Origin: Tupaia tana
Taxonomy: Eukaryota; Chordata; Mammalia; Scandentia; Tupaiidae
DNA length: 64,000 nucleotides
NCBI GenBank assembly: GCA_026018925.1
Contig: JAKSZU010000005.1
Span: forward strand, 85,794,886 to 85,858,885
Direction: 5' to 3'
Shown here: positions 23,241 to 33,949 of the stretch, piece by piece
Position numbering within the stretch: the first letter of the stretch is position 1
How the letters are laid out: each line of letters opens with the position of its first letter
The notes under the pieces: generated by a model
The model's input: only the letters and a program-made list of their open reading frames with translations
Database searches by the model: none
Told to the model about the DNA's origin: nothing
Made by a program: the position numbers and the translations under genes

Positions 23241-23595
23241 TGCAATGGGCTGAATATTAATATCCCTACATTTAATATGTTGAAGTTCTAACTCCAGGGT
23301 GATGGTATTAGAATGGGTCATTGGGAGATTATTGGGTTATGAAGAAGGGGGCTTCATGGATAGGATAGTATCTGTATTAAAAACAAACATGCCATCAGAG
23401 AGATCCCTTGCCCTTTCCAGCATTAGAGGACGAAAAATTGCTCTCAATAAAGAAGTAGATCCTCACCAAACACCAACTCGGCCAGTTCCTTGATTTTGGA
23501 CTTTCCAGCATCCACAGCAATGAGAAATAACTTTCTATTGCCCATGAGCCACCCAGTCTCTGCCACTTTGTATATCAGCCTAAATAGACTAAGAT
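23241..23595 (+). mobile_element. MaLR LTR (MST/MLT1-like), solo
   Basis: TGCAATGGGCTGAATATTAATAT, ATGTTGAAGTTCTAACTCC, GGTGATGGTATTAGAATGGG, GATCCTCACCAAACACC, CCTTGATTTTGGACTTTCCAGC, GAGCCACCCAGTCTCTG and ACTAAGAT occur in the expected order. The 64-residue frame at 23299 reads through the LTR and is not a gene. Confidence 0.88.
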
Positions 23596-24130
23596 TACAT
23601 CTTTATGACAGATATGTTCTTCCATAACTCTTGATATTGTACTTCTTCTTTTTCTTAAATCTAATTTTTTAATTTGACTTTAATTTTATTATTTTATCAA
23701 GCAAATTATTATAAAAAATTTCAAGTAAGTTTGTGCAGATATGGAAATCAATCTACTAATCAATCAATGAATAAGATAAACCCATGCAAAATATTTTTAT
23801 CTGACAACATATAAGGTCTTTTGAAAAAAATCACAGGTCTTTCAAAAAAGCTGATCATCTAACCTGAAGCCTTTTATTTAATTTTATGACTTTAAAGAAT
23901 ACGTATTCACATCTATTGGTGTGAAACTCTGTCACTTTAAGTGGTTATATTCAGTTTTGCAGTATACCAAATTTTATTTGCATGTTTTATATGGTAATTC
24001 AGATAAAGCACAATAAAAATTTACAATAAAATCTGTAAAAGTGATTAAGTTAAGGTCAGGATTCTTTAAAGTTCACAAATTTTCTTCAAGAGGAAACTGC
24101 TGAAAGCTAATAGAAATATTAACTAAAATA
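23596..24130. other. AT-rich sequence, no recognised feature
   Basis: Nothing recognisable. Confidence 0.5.
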
Positions 24131-24148
24131 ACAATTGATTTAATATTC

Positions 24149-24170
24149 TTTTTTTTTTTTTTGGAGAGGT

Positions 24171-24205
<35 letters not shown>

Positions 24206-24440
24206 CATAGGGCGCGTGCACTCACCAGACAGTCAAGGACAGAGAGAAGAAAGCGAGAAATCACCCCCCAGGAGGGATGGCCACACAGCAATCCCTTCTC
24301 CTCCATTCTCCTCTTGGGATCTTGGGCACACACACACACGTGCCCGGCGTGAGTTTTTTAAGCCACTGGGTCCGGGACTCAAACTGCGGTCGACTACATG
24401 GGAATCCAGCGACATAACCATTACGCTAACTACTGGTCCC
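24149..24440 (-). mobile_element. tRNA-derived SINE, type A1, with a duplicated/expanded T tract
   Basis: Poly(T), GGAGAGGTG, then a second T tract of about 30 bases before GCCATAGGGCGCGTGC: the antisense TTTTGC of the SINE end has expanded. The rest is a full antisense copy to CTACTGGTCCC. The TSD is ACAATTGATTTAATATTC (24131-24148) and the same with one extra A (24441-24459). Confidence 0.94.
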
Positions 24441-24636
24441 ACAATTGATTTAAATATTCAGACAAAGAAAAAACAAGTACAAATTCAACTTAAATGTTAT
24501 ATTATAGACTAATTTTAATCCTAAGTAAAATAATAATTTAATTTTATTATTATATTCTATACTAGTATTAGGTATGGTTGAAAGGAATAGACAATGGTAA
24601 AAATGGTTTTACTGACCGAGATGAAGGACCTATATA

Positions 24637-24706
24637 TTGGGTCATGGGGAAAGTAATGATCCATTTTTGCATAGAAAAATATGTGAAAACTTCCCTGATG
24701 ACTTAA
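24637..24706. mobile_element. Mariner-like MITE (70 bp)
   Basis: Imperfect terminal inverted repeats TTGGGTCATGGGGAAAGT (left) and TTAAGTCATCAGGGAAGT (right, reversed) surround the core TTTTGCATAGAAAAATATG. The element is flanked by TA on both sides (24635-24636, 24707-24708), the mariner target. The core is shared with the MITE at 49874. Confidence 0.78.
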
Positions 24707-24959
24707 TATATTTTAAAAAGCCCTTCAACATTATCTCTCATTATAAGAGTTATTTTAGTTGACTGAGTGGAAATAAATTATAACAATAATTTACCAGAGT
24801 TTTCTAACAAACTATATATCCTTCCAGTTATTTGAATGCATTATTGTAAGAGTATATGAACATCCTAACTGAACTTTAGTTACTTGAAATAGGTTTCTTT
24901 ACCATCACAACAACATTAAAATCTGAAAATGACTGTGCTCTTTTTAAGTCTACATTATT

Positions 24960-25595
24960 TAACCATTTTTTTAATTCGTTCATTTATTTCCCTGAAAATA
25001 TGTTGAGTGCATACCTATTCTCTACCAAGAACTCTCCTAGATAACTTTGGATTTAGTCAAAGTGAAAGAAAAAAGCAAAAACAAAAATGAGTCACATGTA
25101 AAAGAAAACAGTACTTTCTGTCATGAGAGAGAGAAGCTATGAATAACCAAATGAATAAAAATGTAATTAAAACCTCCACTCATATAATTTAAAACAAAGC
25201 TGCACACAGGTAGAAATGATAGGGTTGGGTGGTCAGATAAATTTCCTTTACAGATCTTAACAAATCTGCAGAGTCCTACACCAACTGATGGAGATTATCT
25301 TGGGGATTAGATGAAGAGGGCACAAGTACAAAGCCTTGAGATGAAAAGCAGCTAGGAAAAGACCTCTAAAAATTGGTTTTAGGAAAAGACATCTAGAAAA
25401 ATAGCTTAGCCATAAGGTACAAGAAAGGAACACACAGGAGACAATCGAAAGAGGAAGTCAGGTAAGACCTTGCATCAAGGGCAAGGGATTTGAAATTGTT
25501 TCCTTAGGAAGATGGATGCCATTGAAGGAGTTGAGCAGGGTTAATGGATAATCTGAATTATATTTCTAGATTATTCTGGCATTTCAAAATGTTAA
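24960..25595 (-). mobile_element. L2 LINE 3' region, antisense, ancient
   Basis: TTATTTCCCTGAAAATATGTTGAGTGCATACC resembles the antisense L2 3' end. TGGTCAGATAAATTTCC, GGGCAAGGGATTTGAAATTG and GGAAGATGGATGCCATTGAAGG, followed by AGCAGGGTTAATGG, follow in an order typical of old LINE-type repeats. Very diverged. Confidence 0.5.
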
Positions 25596-26119
25596 ACCCT
25601 ATAAGGAACTGAAGGACAAAATTAACCTGATTTATGTGAATTTGCAGACATTTCACTCTTGCTTTTGGAGTCATGGTCCAGGGGTGAGATTTATCCAGAA
25701 TCTCCGTGTTGGCAACCCGAGGCAGTAGCAGCACCTCCTTTACAGCTAGCTCTGAAGCCTGAGTACATGTCATCCTTAGATTGATTTGGATTTTCTAGCA
25801 TGCACGGCAGTCCCATTTTCCTTTATAAAGAAGGTTTGAATCTTTTCATTACACCTGCTTGAAAGGAGCTCCCAAACTCATATCACCTGAGCAATTTCAC
25901 TAGATTCTATGTGTGGGAGATCAGAGTATTTGTCTTCTGTGGCTGGCGTTTAACTTAGCATGGAAATTTGCAAGAGACTTCTGTTCTACCAGACTTAGTG
26001 GTATTGGCAGTAGTCTCATACCATTAACTCATATGAGATTGCTGCTCACTAAAACATCCCATTATTTGTTTGTGTTTTTCTCATTAACAAGAATTAGTGT
26101 TTATTAAGAAGTAAAAATT
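25596..26119. other. No recognised feature
   Basis: Frames at 25558-25773 (-) and 25913-26107 (+) are short and show no domain. Confidence 0.45.
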
Positions 26120-26365
26120 GGGACCAGCAAATGGCATAATGGTTATGTTGCTGTATTCCCATGTAGTCAATCATGGTTCAAGTCCCAGACCCAATGACTT
26201 AAAACTCATGTCAGGTACATGTGCATGCATGCCCAAAATCCCAAGAGGATGATAGAGGAGAAAGGATTGCAGCATGGCCATCTACCCTGGAGGTGATTTC
26301 TTTATTTCTGTTTCTCTGGTGAGTGCATGTGCCCTGTAACAAAAATCTCTCTCTCTCTCAAAAAA
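26120..26365 (+). mobile_element. tRNA-derived SINE, type A1-like, older
   Basis: GGGACCAGCAAATGGCATAATGG head, GGTTCAAGTCCC B box, GCATGCATGCCCAAAATCCC, GAGGAGAAAGGATTGCAGC, CT tract partly lost, GTGAGTGCATGTGCCCTGTAAC. The flanks AGAAGTAAAAAT and AAAAGTAAAGAT suggest a decayed TSD. Confidence 0.9.
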
Positions 26366-26545
26366 GTAAAGATGTATAAAATAACTACATGTATCTGTAG
26401 TCCTACGAAATATATTTATGTATTTTGTAAGATAAATTTGTTGACTTATATTCTCATCATTAATATCACTGTTTCAGAAAAAGATGTTATCTTTTTTATT
26501 CTTTTTCTAGTGTTACATAAGTATTGCTACAAATGTGTTGAATAG

Positions 26546-27005
26546 TAAGATAATACTAATTTCTTAGCTCATCTTTCTGTAGATCAGAAATCCAGGTGAG
26601 CTTGACTAGATTCTCTGTATAGAGTTTCAAAAGGTCACAAATTGGCTAGAATGGGGTCTCATCTGAAGAGTTAAGGGAATAATGTACAGTTGAACACGTT
26701 ACAGTTGTTGGCCAAACTCATTCTCTTCATTGACATATAAGGCTGAGATTCTGATTTCTTGGTTACCATCAGCCAACCACATTCTTATTTTCTCAACATG
26801 TCAACATTATTTAGCATGTAGCACCCTCCATTTTCAAAGCTAGCAATGGTATGTTCAATCCTTATCATGTTCCAAAGCTTTCTGAATTCCTTTTCTGCTA
26901 CCGATAAGAAAAAGTTCTTGCTTTCTAAGGCCTCTTGTGATTACCCACCTAGATGTATTCCCTTTTGCTAGATAAAGTAGCAATCATTAGGTGACATTTC
27001 ATAAT
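26546..27005 (-). mobile_element. Ancient LTR-like repeat, same family as 15966
   Basis: AGATCAGAAATCCAGG, CCAAACTCATTCTCTTCATTG, CAAAGCTAGCAATGG, GTTCAATCCTTATCATG, TTCCTTTTCTGCTACCG and GCCTCTTGTGATTACCCACC follow the order of a common antisense mammalian repeat. Family name not secured. Confidence 0.55.
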
Positions 27006-27400
27006 ATTTATGGTTCTTACATAAACTTAAATAAAAAAGGTTGTATGTATAAGAGCAAGGAATGTGAGTAACCAATTTTAGAATCCTACCTACATTCTAA
27101 ACATCCTATGTGAAAACATGTGTATCTGACCATCTCTAGTCGAATAGAGCAATACTCAGTTTCATGCCACTTTTCATGTTGATAGAGTAAAACTAACTGT
27201 ATATTTGGTTGCTCAAAATTATGGGGTGAATACATTTAATTAATGTTTGCAATAACTTTCTTGAATGACACTTTCTGAAAATACATCAAAAACAGTAAAT
27301 GACTAGATAATAATAATTCAGTTTTATTTTCCTCCTATGATGAAGTCTCTTAAAATCCCCCAAATCTCTGAAAACGTGTGAGGATTAAAAATACTATACC
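27006..27400. other. AT-rich sequence, no recognised feature
   Basis: Nothing recognisable. Confidence 0.5.
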
Positions 27401-27742
27401 TGTAATGTACTGAATGTTTAATTTCCACCGAATTTTTGTTGTTGCAATATTAACCCCCAAGGCCATAGGATTAAAGGAAGGGCCTTTGTGAGGTGACATT
27501 CCTTATGGAATGAATGTATTTATAAAAGAGAGACCTCAGGGAACTTGTCTGTCCCTTCCACTATGAAAGAACATAAGAAAAATCTGCAACCTATGAGAAA
27601 CTGGCTTTCCACCAGGCATCAGCTTTGCTCACATCTTGTTTTTGACTTCCCAGACTCCAGAATGGTGAAAAATCAATTTCTGCTATTTATAAGCTCCACT
27701 GTTTATGATATTTCATTGTAGCAGCCTGAAAAATAATAGAAC
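27401..27742 (+). mobile_element. MaLR LTR (MST/MLT1-like), solo
   Basis: TGTAATGTACTGAATGTTTAA, TTAACCCCCAAGGCCATAGG, AAGGGCCTTTGTGAGGTGAC, ATTTATAAAAGAGAGACC, TTTTGACTTCCCAGACTCCAG, ATCAATTTCTGCTATTTATAAGC, GATATTTCATTGTAGCAGCC. The order matches an MST-type LTR. Confidence 0.88.
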
Positions 27743-27819
27743 AGTGCCCATGGGTATTTCTTTTGATATTTATTTTATTAATGCCATATAGTGCATAAAT
27801 AGTATGAACATAATGTTGC

Positions 27820-28435
27820 CCATTATTCAGCTACAATAATCTAATTATATTGTTTAAGAAAACAAGCCGAGAACAGGATGAGAGATACCACATGTCTTTA
27901 CTCATATGGGGAAATTGATAGAAGACAGAATTACATTTAGGCTTAGAAGAATAGGGAACAATAGGGAGATGTTGGTTAACAGAATCAAAATTAGATAAGA
28001 GTAATGATTTCAAGTGAATATACATTAAAATGAATGCAATGGGGCCAGTAGGTCGTGCTGTGGTTAAAGCCACTGGACTCCCACATGGCTGACCATGGTT
28101 CAAGTCCTGGATCTGGTCACTTGCTTTCTCATTTTTCCTCTCCCTCTCTCTCTCTTTCTGACCAAACTGGAAAATAATAATAATAAATAAAGTTAAATAA
28201 AATAATTCTTAAAAATGAATATAGTTAACGACATTTAACTATATATTTCAGAATAACTGGTTAAGAGGATTGTGAATCTTCCCAACATAAATGAATGACA
28301 AATGGTTTAGATGATGTTTATACTAATTACTGATTTACTTATTGCACATTTTATTCTTGTACTGAAATATCATATTGTACAATTATTATAAATATATTGT
28401 TAAAATAAAGATAAATTATACTGTCAAACCAGGTA
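27820..28435 (+). mobile_element. L1 3' end and 3' UTR, split by a SINE
   Basis: GAGATACCACATGTCTTTAC, CAATAGGGAGATGTTGGTTA, TTTCAAGTGAATATACATTA, then after the SINE TTAACTATATATTTCAGAAT and TTGTACAATTATTATAAATA match the 3' UTR of L1MA/L1PB-type elements on the + strand. The 90-residue minus frame is an artefact. Confidence 0.85.
28041..28214 (+). mobile_element. tRNA-derived SINE, type S
   Basis: GGGGCCAGTAGGTCGTGCTGTGG head, GGTTCAAGTCCTGG B box, CT tract, GACCAAACTGGAAAATAATA end with TAATAAATAAAGTTAAATAA. Inserted in the L1 3' UTR. Flanks share AAATGAATA-like sequence. Confidence 0.92.
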
Positions 28436-28506
28436 CATTTTTTTTCTCTGATTTTCCATTGCTTGTAGTAAATTGAGATAGCACACTGCTAGAAAAATGT
28501 CTGATG

Positions 28507-28750
28507 TTAGGGTGATGGTGGCACAGAGGTAAATTGTGATGCTCTGTGAACTGTCCCACATGGGAAGGTTCTGAGATTGTGTCTGGATGCTTTACTTAAT
28601 AAATTGAGTATACACATGCCTGTCATCCACGGCTGGCTAAAGGTAGGGGCAGATTATGGCATCAAGATCCTGTAGGGATTGAAGTCTCTGTTTTGTCTTT
28701 CTCTCTCTCACCCTGTCTCACTCTTGAAGAATTAAATAAACTTTAAAAAA
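28507..28750 (+). mobile_element. tRNA-derived SINE, type C
   Basis: GGTGATGGTGGCACAGAGGTAAATTG (A box-like), CCCACATGGGAAGG, then the type C body GGCTGGCTAAAGGTAGGGGC, ATGGCATCAAGATCCTGTAGG, a CT tract and AATTAAATAAAC. The body after the tRNA part differs from types A, B and S. Confidence 0.75.
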
Positions 28751-28764
28751 TATTTTAAAATACT

Positions 28765-29016
28765 AGACTAGCAGATGACATGGTGGTTTCATCAGTGGAC
28801 TCCCATGAAGTTGATTATGGTTTGAGTCCCCGACCCAGCAACTTAAAACTCACGTTTGTGTGTGTGCCCAAAATCCTGAGTGAAGAATGCAAGAGAAGGG
28901 ATTGTGGCATGCCTATCCCCCTGTAGGGTGATTTCTCACTTTCTGTTTCTCTGTCTCTGTCTCTCTGGCAAGCCCATACACACTATACCAAAAAAAATCT
29001 CTAAAAAGAAAAAAAT
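28765..29016 (+). mobile_element. tRNA-derived SINE, type B
   Basis: GACTAGCAGATGACATGGTGG head, GGTTTGAGTCCCCGACCC, GTGAAGAATGCAAGAGAAGG, CTGTAGGGTGATTTCTC, CT tract, CACACTATACCAAAAAAAATCTC. It follows the type C copy closely, in the same orientation. Confidence 0.88.
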
Positions 29017-29174
29017 TTAATGTAACAATCAAAATATATAACTAATATCAGGAACTTGCAGTATTTAAAATAAAGAATTGAATTCATAGATGTACTTTAA
29101 AATGGCTTCAAATCTAATAACATATTTTTGGACCAACTATCTTTTTTATTTTAATTCAATTTTTCAAATTTCAT

Positions 29175-29178
29175 ATAT

Positions 29179-29211
<33 letters not shown>

Positions 29212-29275
29212 AATATATATATGTATGTGTATATATACACACACACACACATATATATACATATATACATATTAT
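29175..29275. repeat. (TA)n(CA)n(TA)n microsatellite
   Basis: Long alternating TA blocks with an inner CA block. Self-complementary, so it could form hairpins. Confidence 0.95.
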
Positions 29276-29384
29276 ATATTCAATAATTGTATATTATTAC
29301 AATATGCAAAATGTAAAGTACTCGATGTTATCTGCCAATTCATATCAGTTTGCATTAGATTGTTGTTTATATTTAGTTGTCCCT

Positions 29385-29720
29385 TGCCTTAGTCAACTCT
29401 TATATTGCTAATAGAAATACTTGAGACTAGATTATTTATGGGAAAAAAAATAGATAGGTTTATTTGACTCATGATTCCCATGGCTAGAATGTGCAAAGAT
29501 ATAGAGCTGACATTAGGCCAGTCTAAAACATAGTTAACCAAGTAGATTTCCAGGTATGTGCATCTACTGGGTCACACTTGAGATTAACTGAATAATGACT
29601 AAGGATATCTTTCCTAAGTCATTCACATATGTGGTATTTTATAAATCTTCAGTTTCAGAAAACTGCAAAATTCTCCCATCCTATGGAATAAACAGCTTAT
29701 TAGTAACTTCATTACAACAC
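29385..29720 (-). mobile_element. Ancient LTR-like repeat, reverse of the 7373 type
   Basis: CCTTAGTCAACTCTTATATTGC, ACTTGAGACTAGATTATTTATGG and AGGTTTATTTGACTCATGATTCC match the antisense of a common mammalian repeat of which 33440 is a better copy. Confidence 0.55.
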
Positions 29721-29879
29721 TTGGAATACTTTCTGGGTTAGTATCAAGTTTTGATTTATTAATATTTATTATTTTAAAATAATAAAATATTTACTTAAAA
29801 ATTAAGTTTTAATACTTACTTCAAGTCATAGTGTAATATAATTTCTAGGTACATCACCACATTTAAAAATAGGAATTTT

Positions 29880-30114
29880 AGGGCAAGTTCATGATGTGGT
29901 TATTAAGGTGGTTGCATCACACATGACCACCTGTGCAGTTCAAGGCCCAAACACAGTGGCTTGAGAAATACACTAGGTTTGTGTGCTCAAAATCCCAAAG
30001 GACAGAGATGTGGAGGAGAAGGGATGGAGGCATGACCATTCCCCATGTTTAGTAGTTTCTCACTTTCCCTCTTTGTTTGTCTCTAATGTGTACACATGCT
30101 TTCTGGTCAAAAAA

Positions 30115-30152
<38 letters not shown>
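29880..30152 (+). mobile_element. tRNA-derived SINE, type B, with (AAAT)n tail
   Basis: GGGCAAGTTCATGATGTGG head, CAGTTCAAGGCCC (degraded B box), GTGGAGGAGAAGGGATGG, CT tract, CACATGCTTTCTGGTC and a 45-bp (AAAT)n run (30108-30152). Confidence 0.88.
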
Positions 30153-30153
<1 letters not shown>

Positions 30154-30850
30154 GATTTTATAAATTCTACACAAATATAAGCCACAATAAGGATGATCAT
30201 GATGCAGCCAACTTCACAAAATCTCAAGAAACATGGTCCTTGAGAATTCACAAATTCTGAACATGAGTGGTTTTATTTTTATCTTATTCTGCAAGCCTAT
30301 TTATCGTGAGGCAAATTGATGGCAATAAGATGCAAAGCAACATGTATGTATTTGAGAATCTTAAGAGAACAGTTGTACAACAGATTGCCAGAAGGCATCA
30401 TTTAAGGAAATGCTCAGACAAAATATGAATCAATACATAGACCTGTCAATATAATCAAAGCTCAGACATGTACTTTTGCAAAGAAGTGTAAAGCTGTGTC
30501 TCAGAATAAAGAAGTCTTAGGAGACAGAGAGACAGAACTATGAACAACCTATTTTGCAAGTGGTAGCCAGTCATGAACACTGCGATGGGTTAAGCATATA
30601 ACCAATGTTGTGGAAATTTCAATCTATTCATTAAGTTATTTGATGCACTGGAGCATGTTTTTTGCTCAAATGCAATTCAGCACCATTGAAGAAACTATGT
30701 ACCCTTCATTCATTATTTAATAAAGGGAAAATTGTAAAGTATTTTTAACTCTCAAATTCTTTAGGTAAAGGATAATATTATATTTGCATTGTTTAGCTCT
30801 TCAGGATACTACCAGTTATTGTATGATTAAAAACCTATAAAATATATCTG
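30153..30850. other. No recognised feature
   Basis: AT-rich, no repeat family recognised. Confidence 0.45.
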
Positions 30851-30854
30851 CAAC

Positions 30855-31060
30855 TTATTCATTTATTTACAATATTTTGAGCAACTAACATGTGCTAGAC
30901 TGTGGAGAATTGAGTAGTAAACAAGATGGATGTGCTCCTTGCCCTATTATTCTAAGTAGAGCAGAAAAATAGAGAGGCTATTACTATGACATATGATTAA
31001 TACTATGTCAAAGAAAGTAATGTACAACGTGGAACAAATACGAGGAATATTTAACCCATT
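30855..31060 (-). mobile_element. L2 LINE 3' end, antisense (ancient)
   Basis: TTCATTTATTTACAATATTTTGAGC, AACATGTGCTAGACTGTGG, GAATTGAGTAGTAAACAAGATGG and TGCTCCTTGCCC follow the antisense L2 3' end pattern as recalled. Confidence 0.6.
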
Positions 31061-31157
31061 CTACACAGCATATGAAAATTTTTCCTGACAAATCTCTCTT
31101 TAATCTTAGCTAGACACTCCTTTATTTCAGTGCTTGACTGTAGTAATAGCTTCTTTT

Positions 31158-31419
31158 TTTTTTTTTTGGAGAGGTTTTCGCTATAGGGAGCGTGTGCTCG
31201 CCAGACAGACAGAGAGAGATATAGAGACAGAAAGCGAGAAATCACCCCCCAGGGGGGATGGTCACACCGCAATCCCTTCTCCTCCATTCTCTTCTCGGGA
31301 TCTTGGGCATGCACACACACGTGCCCGGCGTGAGTTTTAAGCCACCGGGTCCGGGACACGAACCACGGTCGACTACGTGGGAGTCCAGCAACATAGCCAT
31401 TACGCTAACTGCTGGTTCC
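31158..31419 (-). mobile_element. tRNA-derived SINE, type A2
   Basis: Antisense copy ending CTGCTGGTTCC. On the minus strand the B box reads GGTTCGTGTCC. GATATAGAGACAG and GGATGGTCACACC are A2 markers. A 15-bp perfect TSD GTAATAGCTTCTTTT lies at 31143-31157 and 31420-31434. Confidence 0.95.
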
Positions 31420-31551
31420 GTAATAGCTTCTTTTGAAAAAGTGTGCACTGTATTCATGCTGGGAAAAAACTATTTCATACACTGTGAAGATATGCAGTGA
31501 TTAACTGTAATAAAAACTTAATTAATTTTTTAAAAGGAAAGAAAGTAAAGA

Positions 31552-31790
31552 TAACCAGATGATGACACAGAAGTAAAACACAACACACGGTGAAATAGAT
31601 CCCCACGGGAAATTTGCCATTTTATCTCTGGAGAACTCCCCAACTATACCAGGCTAGCTTATGCCCATGATGTTGGGCTGGCTGAAACTAGGGTAAATCT
31701 TGGCACTGGGATCCTGTTGGGGGTACTGTATTTATGTCTCTGTTTTTTTTTTTTTTTTTTCTCTCTCTCTCTGTTTCATGGACTTAAAAT
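31552..31790 (+). mobile_element. tRNA-derived SINE, type C
   Basis: GATGACACAGAAGTAAAAC (A box-like), CCCCACGGGAAATTTGCC, GGGCTGGCTGAAACTAGGG, TTGGCACTGGGATCCTGTTGGGGG, then a T/CT tract. The body matches the type C copies at 28507 and 57525. Confidence 0.72.
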
Positions 31791-31906
31791 GAAACAGAAA
31801 ATTTATTACACTATTTTTATAAATTATTTAAATATGTATAATCATAAGAGCAAGAAAAAATATTGGCATTTTAATTACTGTGCAATTTTCAAGTTAAAGC
31901 ACATTT

Positions 31907-32165
31907 CTTTTTGTTTTTTGTTTTTTGTTTTTTTAAAGAGATTTTTGCTATAGGGTTGTGTGCTAGCAGGAGAGACAGCTAGTTAGAAAGTGCGAAATCA
32001 CCCCCTAGTGAGGATGGCCATGCCACAGTCCCTTCTCCTCTTGGAATTCTAAGCATGCACACACGTGTGCTCAGCGTGAGTTTCAAGCCACTGGATGTGG
32101 GACTCAAATCATGGGCGACCAAGTGAGAGTCCAGCGACAAAACCATTGCACCATCTGCTGGTCCC
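31907..32165 (-). mobile_element. tRNA-derived SINE, type A1-like, older
   Basis: Poly(T) with (TTTTG) units, antisense AGAGATTTTTGCTATAGGG, CACCCCCTAGTGAGGATGGCC, GGGACTCAAATCATGGGCGACC and CATCTGCTGGTCCC. The TSD is AAAGCACATTT (31896-31906) and AAAGGACATTT (32166-32176). Confidence 0.92.
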
Positions 32166-32473
32166 AAAGGACATTTTATAATAAGTCATAAATCAACATT
32201 TATTTCAAATTAGTAAACTGGGTAACATTTACCTGATGATAAATTGCTTCTCACAATAGAACTATAAAATTTGTTCCTACAAGGTAGGTTTTTTGAGTAT
32301 TACTTGATTTATCACCGAATTATTTCTCACAGAATATTTTCTGCATTTCATTCAGTGCAAAAATTCATTCACACAATGTTATCTATTGTCAATCAGCTCT
32401 CATCTTGTGATAACGTATCATTTTTGTATTATCTAGAACTCTGTACTTTTTTTATTGACTCATGAGAAAAAGT
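32166..32473. other. AT-rich sequence, no recognised feature
   Basis: Nothing recognisable. Confidence 0.5.
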
Positions 32474-32735
32474 GTGGGTCCAGCAGCTGGTGTAGTAGTT
32501 AAGTCACTGGACTGCCACTTGGTCAACTGCAGTTCAAATCCTAGACTGAGCAGCTTGAAAAATCATGCCAGTTGCATATGCATGTGTCCCCAGAATACCA
32601 AAAAGAGAATAGGGGTGAAGGGATTATGGTGTAGGCATCCTCTGGGTGGGGGATGATTTCTCACTCTCCCTCTGGCCAAAAAAAAAAAAAAAAGAAAAAG
32701 AAAAAAAAAACAAACAAACAAAAAAGAAAAATAAA
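32474..32735 (+). mobile_element. tRNA-derived SINE, type B
   Basis: GGGTCCAGCAGCTGGTGTAG head, CAGTTCAAATCCTAG, GAAGGGATTATGGTG, ATGATTTCTCACTCTCCC. The CT tract and 3' end are truncated, with a long A-rich tail containing (CAAA)n. Confidence 0.87.
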
Positions 32736-33164
32736 GCAATATTATTTGTTGCTAAGCTATTCAGAAACATTTTGGAAAAAAAAATGGACATTTAAATTCT
32801 ATAGCAATTTAAGTATATATATTTACATTATTTCTTTTCTTTTCTTTTCTGAAGAGCAGTTTCCCTTTATTTATAACTCTTCAGAAAAAAGTCCCTGAAC
32901 CAGTAGTCTCAGTCATCAAAGGTAGAACATAGAAATTTGTCTTGAAAAATCTGTGCACATTCAAGTATCAACAAACATCAGAATAAGGTTACTATGTTAA
33001 ATTAAATGTAAGGAATACATGGAGAAGACTACATTACACAGAATATAATTAGCTCTTTAAAATAAATATACCATTTTTATTTCTCAGAGATATAAATGAA
33101 GGATATATATCCATTAGGCAGAGATTGTCATACAATAATGAGGTTTTAAAAATATTAAAATACA
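32736..33164. other. AT-rich sequence, no recognised feature
   Basis: Nothing recognisable. Confidence 0.5.
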
Positions 33165-33427
33165 GGGATGAGCAGTTAGCGTAATGGCTATGTTGCTAGA
33201 CTCACATGTAGTCGACTGCGGTTCAAGTCCCGGACCCAGCGGCTTAAACTCACGCCAGGGCACGTGTGCGTGGCATGCCCAAGATCCCAAGAGGAAAATG
33301 GAGGAGAAGGGATTGCGGCGTGGCCATCCCCCCTTGGGGGTGAATTCTCGCTTTCTGTCTCTCTGTCTCTCTCTGTCTGTCTGGCAAGCACATGCGCCCT
33401 ACAGCAAAAACCTCTCAAAAAAAAAAA
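33165..33427 (+). mobile_element. tRNA-derived SINE, type A1
   Basis: Head GGGATGAGCAGTTAGCGTAATGG, B box GGTTCAAGTCC, GAGGAAAATGGAGGAGAAGG, CT tract, GCCCTACAGCAAAAACCTCTC. Decayed TSD ATTAAAATACA / ATTAAAGTATA. Confidence 0.94.
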
Positions 33428-33439
33428 TTAAAGTATAAA

Positions 33440-33830
33440 ACTCATCTGTACTCTTGTGTTACTATAGCAAATGACTTGAGACTGGGTAATTTATATAAAA
33501 CAGAAGGTTATTTTTTACAGTTCTGGAGGATGGAAATCTAAGATCAAAGCACCAGGAGGTTCAGTGTCTGGTAAAAGCCTAGTCTTTGTCTACAAAGTGG
33601 TGCCTTGATGCTTCATGCTCCAAAGCGGAGAACTTCATTCACACACTAGAAATGAACGAAAGGGTGAGAGACGAACTACTTCTATCTTGTATAATATTAC
33701 TTTCATTAATGAGGGTGGAGCTCTTATGACTCAATCATCTCCATGGCCACCTTTTTTAATACTGTTGCCTTAGAGATTAACTTTAACATAAACTTTGAAA
33801 GGGACATAAATATTCAGACTATAATGAAAC
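33440..33830 (-). mobile_element. Ancient LTR-like repeat, antisense
   Basis: GTTACTATAGCAAATGACTTGAG, ACTGGGTAATTTATATAAAACAG, TACAGTTCTGGAGGATGG, GGTGGAGCTCTTATGACTC and CATAAACTTTGAAAGGGACA follow a common mammalian repeat in antisense. It is probably the reverse of the 7373 type. Confidence 0.65.
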
Positions 33831-33949
33831 TAGAATTGCTGAAATAAAAAATAATTATAAATACAAAAATAGAGATAATTTAAGACTAAATAAAACTAAA
33901 GAGCTATTAACTATGATGGAATGCTAAATTTAAAAAAAATTATCAAAGA

